Positions 8,742-16,580 of a DNA stretch of 35,996 nucleotides are shown here, piece after piece (the stretch's first letter is position 1; the number at the start of each line of letters is the position of its first letter). Position numbers and translations under genes: made by a program. The stretch spans positions 1-35,996 of the forward strand of contig JAJZCR010000036.1 of assembly GCA_021851715.1 (NCBI GenBank). Direction: 5' to 3'. This DNA comes from Planctomycetota bacterium. Lineage in GTDB: Bacteria > Planctomycetota > Phycisphaerae > WQYP01. The notes beneath the pieces were generated by a model. The model did not search any database and had not been told where the DNA came from. It saw only the letters and a program-made list of their open reading frames with translations.

Positions 8742-8772
8742 ATTATCTTAATCCATTATTAGCTATTGTCAA
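8742..8772 (-). promoter_or_regulatory. Sigma-70-like promoter for the STAS gene
   Basis: On the minus strand a perfect TTGACA (8767-8772) lies inside the last codons of the alpha/beta hydrolase gene. Possible -10 boxes are GATAAT (8742-8747, 19-base spacer) or TAAGAT (8745-8750, 16-base spacer). The region is unusually AT-rich for this window. Transcription would begin about 50 bases before the STAS start. Confidence 0.45.
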
Positions 8773-9748
8773 TCAAAAACTTTGCCAACAGAGGGCCAAC
8801 CGCGTCCGGGGCTTCTTCGTGCGGCAGGTGCGATAGTTGCGGAAATTCATAATAAACGAGGTTGGGTAAGTCATTTTTGAGCTTGTCGCCGGTACCTGGT
8901 ACCAGCAGCGTATCAAGCTGGCCCCAAATGACCAGCACCGGCTGCATTAACCGCCGGGCCTGAGCCAGAAATCCCTTGATTTCCGCGGGGCGCGTGGGCA
9001 ACGCCCGAATGGCATCCATCAGCCGCAGCCGATTGGCCTGCGGCCGCATATTTCGGCGATACAGGCGCAGCAGTTCATGGTTCATCGCCTCCGGATGATC
9101 ATAGCCAACGGTGGCAATACCGCATACCAATTGTTCGGGTTTCATGGCCAATATCACCAATTCACCCAGGATGGGCACCCGCAGAATGCGATAAAACGTC
9201 GGCAATTCCTGTGGATAATAGGCGGGATTAAAAAGCGCCACCGCCGTGACCCGCTGTGGAAAATCCAGGGCCGCCATCAGGCTCATACCACCGCCCAAAC
9301 TGGATCCACCAACCGCCAATCGCGGTATTTGCAGTGCTTCGGGCACACGCATGGCATCGGCAACCATCTCGCGCAGGCTCACGCCGCCCACAGGCCACCC
9401 TTCGCCCACCGCATAACTGTTGTAATCCACCAGGAGCAGGTCATGTGTGCGCAGCACATATCCGGCAATGCCATAAAAAGAGGCAATATGCAGGCCCATG
9501 CCGTGCAGCAGCATCAGCACGGGTCGTCGGCCCGGCGAGCCGGCGGCCCGCAGCAGCCGAAACGCGATGCACCGCTGCTGGGCGTGAATGAAATAAGTCT
9601 GCGTATTGGTTTGCTCCGGTGGGGCCTGCCACGCAAACCGGGCCGCGGGAACCATCGGGGGATTCAACTCAAAACAGGCCATGGGCAGCCGCGGCAATCT
9701 TTGCCCGGCATTTTGAGGAATCAACACAGTTTCAATCACTTTTTTCAT
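8759..9748 (-). CDS. Alpha/beta hydrolase fold protein
   Basis: About 329 residues with a clear alpha/beta hydrolase core: the oxyanion motif LLHGMG (80-85), the nucleophile elbow GGSSLGG with catalytic Ser150, an acid in WGQLDTLLVP and a histidine in LSHLPHEE. Probable substrates are esters or amides; the exact one cannot be told. No signal peptide. Start at ATG 9748 (MKKVIE); a GTG at 9757 with an AAAGAAA-like site is an alternative. It lies 79 bases downstream of the last gene of the MoxR operon, so it may be co-transcribed. Confidence 0.85.
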   Translation of the reverse strand: MKKVIETVLIPQNAGQRLPRLPMACFELNPPMVPAARFAWQAPPEQTNTQTYFIHAQQRCIAFRLLRAAGSPGRRPVLMLLHGMGLHIASFYGIAGYVLRTHDLLLVDYNSYAVGEGWPVGGVSLREMVADAMRVPEALQIPRLAVGGSSLGGGMSLMAALDFPQRVTAVALFNPAYYPQELPTFYRILRVPILGELVILAMKPEQLVCGIATVGYDHPEAMNHELLRLYRRNMRPQANRLRLMDAIRALPTRPAEIKGFLAQARRLMQPVLVIWGQLDTLLVPGTGDKLKNDLPNLVYYEFPQLSHLPHEEAPDAVGPLLAKFLIDNS

Positions 9749-9826
9749 CAGCGCCACAATTTCTTTTCATGGTGTGGTGTGAAGATGGGTGGTTGCGTAC
9801 TTTCAGTGCATGCCGCCGGCAAAATT

Positions 9827-10492
9827 TCAATGCCCGCGGGAACCAAGCTTGCCCAGCGATTCATAGTAGGAATTCACCAGGGATTGATAACCCGGCAGTG
9901 TGCTTTTGCGAATGCCGTTAAGAATTAAATTGCGCTCCCGCGCGGGCAGGTTTCCCCATTGATGCTTATGGGAAAGAAACGGTTTTCCCGTCTGCGGATT
10001 CATCGGACCACCGCTGGGGTTGTAGGAATGCGGGGCCGGGGATGAGGGTGAATTGGTCGGCTGGTTTGATGGCGACCTGGTGTTGGCGGACATTTGCTGG
10101 CTTTTGTTCTTTTTTTTACTCTTGCCGCTGCCGCTCGGAGGTGGGCTTTTCTTGGCGATCGCGATGAGTTGATCCAGATCTGAAATGATCTTCTTTTGTA
10201 TCGTTTGCGTGGTGTTTCCCGCATGGTAGGAATAAAGGTGTTTGGCGCTTTGGCCCATGCCATGGAGCATGTCTTTAAGCATCTGGGTGATCTGCTGCGG
10301 GCTGGGTGCCGGCGTTTTGGCCGTTTTGGGTTGGACCAACTGCGGCGTTAATTTTGGCCAGGCCAGGCCGCGCTGCAGCCACTGCGGCGGTGCTGCGCTA
10401 TGAGCAGGCGAACTGGCCCAAGTGTGCGCCTGGCTGATACCCAGCACCGCTATAACCACCCACCATGTTTGCTGATAGATTTTTGCAGTCAT
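9827..10492 (-). CDS. Hypothetical secreted protein closing the MoxR/DUF4175 operon
   Basis: A 221-residue protein with a signal peptide (hydrophobic 9-20, likely cleavage near residue 26). The middle is low complexity, rich in Ser, Pro, Asn and Lys. The C-terminus contains WGNLPARERNLILNGIRK followed by a Tyr-rich helix, a short helical module I associate with small proteins found beside DUF4175 genes. The ATG is one base after the DUF4175 stop (TAA T ATG), so the two are translationally coupled. No enzymatic motif is seen. It is probably a periplasmic or envelope partner of the DUF4175 protein. Confidence 0.7.
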   Translation of the reverse strand: MTAKIYQQTWWVVIAVLGISQAHTWASSPAHSAAPPQWLQRGLAWPKLTPQLVQPKTAKTPAPSPQQITQMLKDMLHGMGQSAKHLYSYHAGNTTQTIQKKIISDLDQLIAIAKKSPPPSGSGKSKKKNKSQQMSANTRSPSNQPTNSPSSPAPHSYNPSGGPMNPQTGKPFLSHKHQWGNLPARERNLILNGIRKSTLPGYQSLVNSYYESLGKLGSRGH

Positions 10493-10493
10493 A

Positions 10494-13400
10494 TTAGAGC
10501 CTCCCTTTCGGCGGTTGTGTATTGGGAATGTTTTGCATGGAGCCGGGCTGCTTAGGCCCGGGTTGCATGGATTTTATGGTTTTGATGGCCTGATGTTGCA
10601 GCGCTGCTTGTAGATTGCCCAACCGCCGCACTTCCTGCTGGATCGCTTTTTTGGCGGCCGCCGGAGCCTGCTGAAGTTGGCGGTTCATATCTTGGGTGTC
10701 GGCGTTGATTTGGCGCTGCATGGATCGCAGCAGTTTAAGCTGAGCCAGCGGCGGCACCAGCTTGGGCTTGTGTCCGCCGCCACCGCCCCCACCACCGCCG
10801 CCGCCCCCACCATGCTTTTTAAGCTTCTGTTGTTCCTTTTTCAGAGCGCGGATAATCATGTTCAATTTTTCCAGGGCGTGCTGCTGAATATCCGTTGTTA
10901 CCAGGCCGGGGTGAGCGGAATTCATCAGGATGCGGGCGATGGCCATATCGGCAATAATTCGTTTGTTGATCCAGACAATAATCGGAGCCTGCTGGTTGAT
11001 ACGTGCGCTTAAGGCCAGCAATTTTTGAATCAGCGTGGCTTCCTGCCGAGCCCCCGCGGCCAGGCGCAGTATGTCGGGCCGCATCAGTTGCCCACGCGCC
11101 TTTTTCTCCCGCTGAATGGTCAGCGTGGCAACTTCAATTTTGGTTTGTGTTCGGGCGATGCGCTGGTAGGCGTGGCGGAGACTCGCCAGCTTCTGCCGCT
11201 GCAACTGGTTGTTCACTTTGCGCAGTTGCTTTTGCAGATCGCGAAGCGCTTTTTCCAGCGCTGCCAGAGCCGCTTTCTGCTGGGGCGGCGCACCTGGCTG
11301 GTTATGCCGCAAAAGATCTCCCGTGGCGGCTCCCATATCGTGCGAGCCTGCCTGAATTTCCCGCCCTGCGGGGTGTGCTCCGGAAACGGACATACAACGC
11401 TGGCTCAAATCAACAGCCTGTAACTGCAGTCGCCCCTGCTTGTCGGCCAGGTTATTGAGCACCACCCGGCCAGCCTTGGCTCCGGCGCTGACGGTGGCAG
11501 CCTTCACTGCCGTCTGGTGTTGGATTAACCTCTTGAGCCGGGCGATCAGGGCCGCGAGCTGCTGGGCCAGTCGTTTGAGGGCCTGATGATTTTCGTGATT
11601 CAGAGCTTTGAGCATCTTTTGCAGGCCGCTTTTGGCACCCCCCTGCGCCTGACCCGCCGACGACATGTGGTTTTTGGACGCTGCGCCCGATGCCTGATTC
11701 ATTTTCCCGGGCACCTGGTCCTGGCTGGAAATGGCTGCAGCCTTGGCCATGGCCGCAGCCATCGCCGGATTGCTTTTGGCCAGGCTTTTAGCCGCCTTGG
11801 AAAGCTGGCTCGCCAGCGATCGGGCCTGCGATGCCAGCTTTTGCTGCTGCTGGGCCAGCGACTGCAATTGATTTTTGAGATTTTGCGGCAATTGTGACAT
11901 CTTCAGACCGATGGTTTGGGCTGCGAGTTTCTGGAGTTGCCGCTGCAGTTTTTCCTGCCTGGACAATATCTGTTCTGTTTTATGCAGCAGCCTGCGGAAC
12001 TGCCCGGCGGCACCGAGTTTGTTGAGCAGATGCTGCATGATATTAATCGCCCGCTGCTGGTGTATGGCCGCGGCGTGGCCGCTGGCGGCGGCTTTGGCCA
12101 GGCCGCTTTTACTTAAACTGTTGCGCCGGGCCTGCGAAAGGCGCGTGGCGGCCTTGGGCATGCTGACGTGGCCCACGTGCTTCATGCCGCTGTGGGCCAG
12201 CTTGGCCAGTTTACCCAGCGAAGATGCTTTCAGGCCGTTGCGCTGGGCCAGATGCTGAATACGGCTGAGCATGTGCTCAATGGCCGTGGCACGCTGGGCT
12301 TCGGCAATTTGCCGCTGGGCCAGGTTACCCAGTGCCATCTGCTGTCCGGCCGTGACATGGTTGCTTTGGTGAATGGAGGTGGTAATGGCCTGGGTTTGTT
12401 TTTGCGTGCGGACCTGCTGCTTGATCAATCGACCGATCGCCGCCCTTGCAGCCCGAAGCTCGTTGCGAATTTCATGGCGAATTTCTGCGGGGCTGCGAAT
12501 GACCACCAGCAGGGGCCGTGACTGCACCAGCGGATGACGCTGAATTTCCCCATTCTTGAGGGTAACGCGGTAATCGTCGCGAACCAGGGCGTAAACATTG
12601 AGCCGATCACCCGCTTTGAGTTTCAGTGGGGTCAGTTGCCAGGAATCTATCGCCCGTCCCAACGCGCCGGTGTTGGGGTCAAAGGTGCGGGAAGACCAGG
12701 TTAACGGCATTTTGAACAGCCACGGAGCCTTGGCGTTGGCATCAAACGCCCTACCGGCCAGATACAGGGAGGTCAAGCCCAGATCGTCGCGGGCGCGAAT
12801 ATGCAACCGGATCAGGCCATTGGCCGTGATATTGACCAGGTGTCGGGGGCGGGTAATGCGCACCTGCGGCAAGCCATCGGGCACTACCTTGATCGTAAAA
12901 TCGCTGCGGGTGTTATTGGCCAAGCCATCGGTATCACGGAAACGCACGCGAAATGTCATGCTCTTTTCGGCGGGGATGGCCAGGGTCAAAGTCCGGGGCG
13001 TTTGGCGCACGGCACGTACACTTATTGACAGCGGTTGACCAGTTTTGGAGCTTAACAAGGTTAATTCCGGCCGGCCATGAGCATCCACGGCCACCGGTTG
13101 GCTGGAGGAAAATTTCAGCGTCATGGACGAACCCTGCACCATCCGCACGGAATGCGCCAGCATGTCCACAATCCGCACCGGCACTCCCGTGGCATACGGG
13201 GGCGCTGTAATCGCAGCGGTTAAGGATTCCAGCATGGGCCGCGGCACCACCCGAATGCGGGTAAAAGGAGTTTGCGTATCATCACCGGCGGTTACGCGCA
13301 GGTCATAAAATGGTCCCTCTGGTTGAACCACTTTGGCAAATAAGGAATGTCCGCCGACGGTACCGGGCTGCAGGGTCATCAGATCGTGCCGGCGTGGTCG

Positions 13401-14114
13401 GTGGTCCGACCGCGTGGTCAGCCAGACGTGCATGGCCGGAAAAAAGCCCCGGCTCACCGTGGCCTGCACCGTCAACGGTTTGCCCTGCGGCCAGATCGCC
13501 GGCGGCCGGCCGTTGGCCCAATGGAGTTTGACCAGGGTGTGAAGCGGCCAGGGATGATTACCGAAAGGGTCGGTCCAGCGCTGCCAGGAAATACCGGCTC
13601 CGATCGGGTGGGTAAAACCCAGCAGCAAAGCCAGCAGCACCATTCCTCCCGCTGCCAGCAGCGCCCGTGCGGTCGGTTTGCGCCGCACCACGGAGGAAAA
13701 ATCCACCTGTTTACAAAGTTCGTCGGCCTGCTCGACACTTAACGCCGCCAAGGCATTGCGCTGGGCCGCGTGTGCTTCAATAAAGGCCACCGCGGTGCGC
13801 AATTCGTCGTAATAAATCGGATTGACGCTTTCAATGCGCCCGGCCAGAAAGTGATTGGTCAACGGAGCCCGCAACGGAGTAACTAGAAATCGCCAGATCA
13901 CGGCAATCGCTTCCAGTCCCAGGACCGCCAGCAACACCACCCGCACCACGGCCGGCAAATGCAACAGATAATCCGCCAGCACCAGGGCCAGCCCTGTGGC
14001 GACCAGAGCCGCCACCAGGATGGCGGTGCCATGCAACATCAGTAACCGGCGCAGACGCCCGCGCAAGGTGGCAAGGTGCTGGGGGAGCATCGAAGGTCGT
14101 TCAAGCACATCCAT
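10494..14114 (-). CDS. DUF4175-like giant membrane protein with glutamine-rich coiled coil
   Basis: A 1206-residue protein. The N-terminus has membrane segments at about 29-48, 54-75 and 150-167. Residues about 190-540 look like beta-sandwich extracytoplasmic domains. From about 545 to the end it is a long helical, Gln-, Lys- and Ala-rich coiled-coil region, interrupted by a run of 13 glycines at 1102-1114. This architecture matches DUF4175-type proteins that accompany MoxR/VWA genes in planctomycetes and proteobacteria. Their molecular role is unknown; an envelope scaffold is an inference. It starts 42 bases after the VWA-like gene and is followed after one base by the small secreted protein. 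Confidence 0.75.
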   Translation of the reverse strand: MDVLERPSMLPQHLATLRGRLRRLLMLHGTAILVAALVATGLALVLADYLLHLPAVVRVVLLAVLGLEAIAVIWRFLVTPLRAPLTNHFLAGRIESVNPIYYDELRTAVAFIEAHAAQRNALAALSVEQADELCKQVDFSSVVRRKPTARALLAAGGMVLLALLLGFTHPIGAGISWQRWTDPFGNHPWPLHTLVKLHWANGRPPAIWPQGKPLTVQATVSRGFFPAMHVWLTTRSDHRPRRHDLMTLQPGTVGGHSLFAKVVQPEGPFYDLRVTAGDDTQTPFTRIRVVPRPMLESLTAAITAPPYATGVPVRIVDMLAHSVRMVQGSSMTLKFSSSQPVAVDAHGRPELTLLSSKTGQPLSISVRAVRQTPRTLTLAIPAEKSMTFRVRFRDTDGLANNTRSDFTIKVVPDGLPQVRITRPRHLVNITANGLIRLHIRARDDLGLTSLYLAGRAFDANAKAPWLFKMPLTWSSRTFDPNTGALGRAIDSWQLTPLKLKAGDRLNVYALVRDDYRVTLKNGEIQRHPLVQSRPLLVVIRSPAEIRHEIRNELRAARAAIGRLIKQQVRTQKQTQAITTSIHQSNHVTAGQQMALGNLAQRQIAEAQRATAIEHMLSRIQHLAQRNGLKASSLGKLAKLAHSGMKHVGHVSMPKAATRLSQARRNSLSKSGLAKAAASGHAAAIHQQRAINIMQHLLNKLGAAGQFRRLLHKTEQILSRQEKLQRQLQKLAAQTIGLKMSQLPQNLKNQLQSLAQQQQKLASQARSLASQLSKAAKSLAKSNPAMAAAMAKAAAISSQDQVPGKMNQASGAASKNHMSSAGQAQGGAKSGLQKMLKALNHENHQALKRLAQQLAALIARLKRLIQHQTAVKAATVSAGAKAGRVVLNNLADKQGRLQLQAVDLSQRCMSVSGAHPAGREIQAGSHDMGAATGDLLRHNQPGAPPQQKAALAALEKALRDLQKQLRKVNNQLQRQKLASLRHAYQRIARTQTKIEVATLTIQREKKARGQLMRPDILRLAAGARQEATLIQKLLALSARINQQAPIIVWINKRIIADMAIARILMNSAHPGLVTTDIQQHALEKLNMIIRALKKEQQKLKKHGGGGGGGGGGGGGHKPKLVPPLAQLKLLRSMQRQINADTQDMNRQLQQAPAAAKKAIQQEVRRLGNLQAALQHQAIKTIKSMQPGPKQPGSMQNIPNTQPPKGRL
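10773..10811 (-). repeat. Glycine-codon repeat (13 consecutive Gly)
   Basis: Thirteen GGN codons in a row encode residues 1102-1114 of the DUF4175-like protein, flanked by His on both sides. The third bases are mixed (GGC, GGT, GGG, GGA), so the tract is triplet-like rather than a homopolymer, and length changes would stay in frame. It probably acts as a flexible hinge in the coiled-coil region. Confidence 0.9.
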
Positions 14115-14156
14115 AGTTAAATTCTCCCGGCATGTCGGCGTCCCGGCGGCCAGCGG

Positions 14157-16580
14157 TTATATGAGACCGGCGCGCTTGCGTAAAATCCATTCGGCCGTCA
14201 ACAGTACTACAATCAGCAGCAAAGCAATGGGCTTGTTCCAGATCTGCTGCGATTGCCGAAAGACCGTTTCCAGGCTGCGGTCCGGAACTAATCCGCCCAA
14301 CTTGGCCGCATGGACCGGCGTAAGCACCTGACCGCCGGTTTTCAGTACCAGTCGCCGGAGAGCCGCCGGATCAGCCGACAGATTCAAAAATTCCCGGTCC
14401 GGTTGCTGCGCCACCAGGGCCAGCGGTTGTACGTTTGCGGGCAGTTCGCCGGGGGCAGCGGATATGCGTATGGTGCCGGTGCTCTGCGGCGTGAGGGCAC
14501 CTTCAAACACATTGCCTTTTCCTTGGACGCGTGAAAGGATAAGCGGTTCCATGGATTCACCGGTGGTCGCCTGCAGCTTGACCTGCCGGGGCATTTGCGC
14601 CAGCAGCAGCGAATCGTTCACCCGCAGCCGGACCCGCACGCTGGATCCCACATCCACGTGTGTAGCCGCAGCGGTAAGCTCCAGCGGCTGGCGGAGGCCG
14701 AAGGCCCGCGACCGGGCCAGCATGCGCACCATTTCCAGCCAGTAGTTCTTGTATTCGGGAGCGCCATGGTAGTAACGCCACCGCCAGGTATCACAAATGG
14801 CCGAAAACATCGTGCGTCCAGCCCCGTATCTGCCCGTTACCAGCAGCGGTGCCGGGCGACCATTGATCAAACGCGAAGGTAAATCCGCCAGTACCACCGC
14901 ACTGGGCTGCAACCCAAGCACCGGCATGTACCAGTAAAGCGGGGGCAGATGCTCGGCCTGCCAGAGATTTTTTTTCGCGCTGGAGAAAAAATCAAACAGC
15001 GGACTTTGCCGCCCGGCCGCGGTCAAGTGCAGTTCAAACGGAGCGTTCGGCGGCGCGGCTAATGCGGAGTTGCCGGGCTGGTCTGCAATAATCGGTAAAA
15101 TCGCGGCCAGCGGCGTATTGCGGTAGGCATCCGGTGAGTACCGGGGGCCGGCAATCATGCCAAAGCCGCCGCCGTATTGGCCCACAAACTTCGCAATCAT
15201 TGTCTGCTGCGCCGCCGAAAAATAATCTGGATCCACATCTCCCAGCACCAGCACATCGTATGTGTTCATCTGTTTTTGCGTTTCGGGGAAATGATTGATC
15301 GGCATTGACCCCTGCTGGGCAAAGTTGTTATCCGCGGAAAGCAGCAGACAGCTTACCAGCAGCGTTTTTTCACGCGCCAGGTCGTTTTTAAGGTAACGAT
15401 ATTCCCACCGTGGATAGCCATCCACAAAAAGCACGCGAATTTGGGTTTTCACCACATTGGTCACAATATCCTTGACGGTATTGGCCCGCGTGGTCATTTC
15501 GCCGGCAATCGGATCCACCCGCAACATGAGGTGGTATTGGCCCGGTTGCTGCGGATGAAAAATCATGCGAATGGCGATACGCGACTCCCCCGGCTGGACG
15601 GTAATGGTTTTCTCGGCGACCTGCCGCCCCTGTCCGCCCGTGGAGGTTTGCCGGTATAAGTGTACCTTGGCCCGCACTGGCCGCAGCGCCCCCATGACGT
15701 GCAACTCCGCGTCCACGGGCACGGGATCCTGTACGAAGGCATGGCGTGGTGCCCGCGCCTGCCGCAGAGCTACATCAAATGGTGTATGCGCCTGTCCCAC
15801 ACGAATGGCAAAAACCGGCGTGGCGCTGGCTTGGGCCAGCCGCCGTGCCGGCTGCATGGAACTGCCGGGGGTGGACCGCCCGCTGGTCACCAGGATCACC
15901 GCGCTGACGGGCCGGCCCTGCAGCCGCCGAAGAATACCGGCCGCCACCCGTGGCACATTGGTGTTGGTTGCCGCGGGCTTTTGTTTGGCCAGTTTGGTCA
16001 GGAGCAACTGAAGCTGAAGTGGATTGTCCGCCTCACCGAAGAGCTTAGCCCGGCTTCCGCCGGTAAAGAGCATAATTTTTTGCCGGCGGGCCAAGCTCGA
16101 AAGCCAATTATGCTTCGGCTGTGAGAGCGCGTGCAAGGCGGTGGCAAACCGGGTTGGTCGCCGGCCAGGCGAGCCGGGGGTTTGCTGGCCGCCCGCCTTT
16201 TGCTGCACGTTGATCTGCCGGATATAAGCCTGCATCGCCGGATTGAGATATTCGTCACGCAGGGTCATGGCCAGGGAAGAATCCACCCATATCGCCACCA
16301 CTGCCGGCGTCCGCACGGTATTTTCGCAGACCAGCATGGGCCGGCAAAACAGCAGCGCCACCAGCAGCAGCACCAGTCCGCGCAAAATTCCCATCCAGAT
16401 TCGGGCCCGGCGCGATGCCGACTGGGCACGGTAAGTCCACCAGCCCAGCACCGCCACTGCCAGCATCACCAACACCATCCACCATGGATGACGAATGCCC
16501 AAAGACAGGTGCATGGTTGCATGCGTGCCCGCGGGCGGGGCATGGATGCCAAAAATAAAGTAAAAAAAATGTTCAATCAT
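14157..16580 (-). CDS. Membrane VWA-like protein with glutamine-amidotransferase-like fold region
   Basis: An 807-residue protein with membrane segments at about 33-48 and 64-79 and one near the C-terminus (about 783-798). A VWA-like domain begins at VVAIWVDSSLAM, but its MIDAS motif is D100-S-S102-L-A104, with the last Ser replaced. A central region (VLFVDGYPRWEYRYLKN, then YDVLVLGDVD and GGGFGMIAGP) matches the amidotransferase-like fold often annotated in these planctomycete proteins, without a clear catalytic triad. Its ATG overlaps the upstream gene's stop (ATGA), so expression is coupled. It likely sits in the envelope complex with the BatA-like and DUF58 proteins. Confidence 0.75.
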   Translation of the reverse strand: MIEHFFYFIFGIHAPPAGTHATMHLSLGIRHPWWMVLVMLAVAVLGWWTYRAQSASRRARIWMGILRGLVLLLVALLFCRPMLVCENTVRTPAVVAIWVDSSLAMTLRDEYLNPAMQAYIRQINVQQKAGGQQTPGSPGRRPTRFATALHALSQPKHNWLSSLARRQKIMLFTGGSRAKLFGEADNPLQLQLLLTKLAKQKPAATNTNVPRVAAGILRRLQGRPVSAVILVTSGRSTPGSSMQPARRLAQASATPVFAIRVGQAHTPFDVALRQARAPRHAFVQDPVPVDAELHVMGALRPVRAKVHLYRQTSTGGQGRQVAEKTITVQPGESRIAIRMIFHPQQPGQYHLMLRVDPIAGEMTTRANTVKDIVTNVVKTQIRVLFVDGYPRWEYRYLKNDLAREKTLLVSCLLLSADNNFAQQGSMPINHFPETQKQMNTYDVLVLGDVDPDYFSAAQQTMIAKFVGQYGGGFGMIAGPRYSPDAYRNTPLAAILPIIADQPGNSALAAPPNAPFELHLTAAGRQSPLFDFFSSAKKNLWQAEHLPPLYWYMPVLGLQPSAVVLADLPSRLINGRPAPLLVTGRYGAGRTMFSAICDTWRWRYYHGAPEYKNYWLEMVRMLARSRAFGLRQPLELTAAATHVDVGSSVRVRLRVNDSLLLAQMPRQVKLQATTGESMEPLILSRVQGKGNVFEGALTPQSTGTIRISAAPGELPANVQPLALVAQQPDREFLNLSADPAALRRLVLKTGGQVLTPVHAAKLGGLVPDRSLETVFRQSQQIWNKPIALLLIVVLLTAEWILRKRAGLI

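Noticed and set aside
9077..9928. 283-codon plus-strand frame opposite the alpha/beta hydrolase gene
   Set aside because: Antisense to a protein with a complete catalytic triad; no recognisable features.
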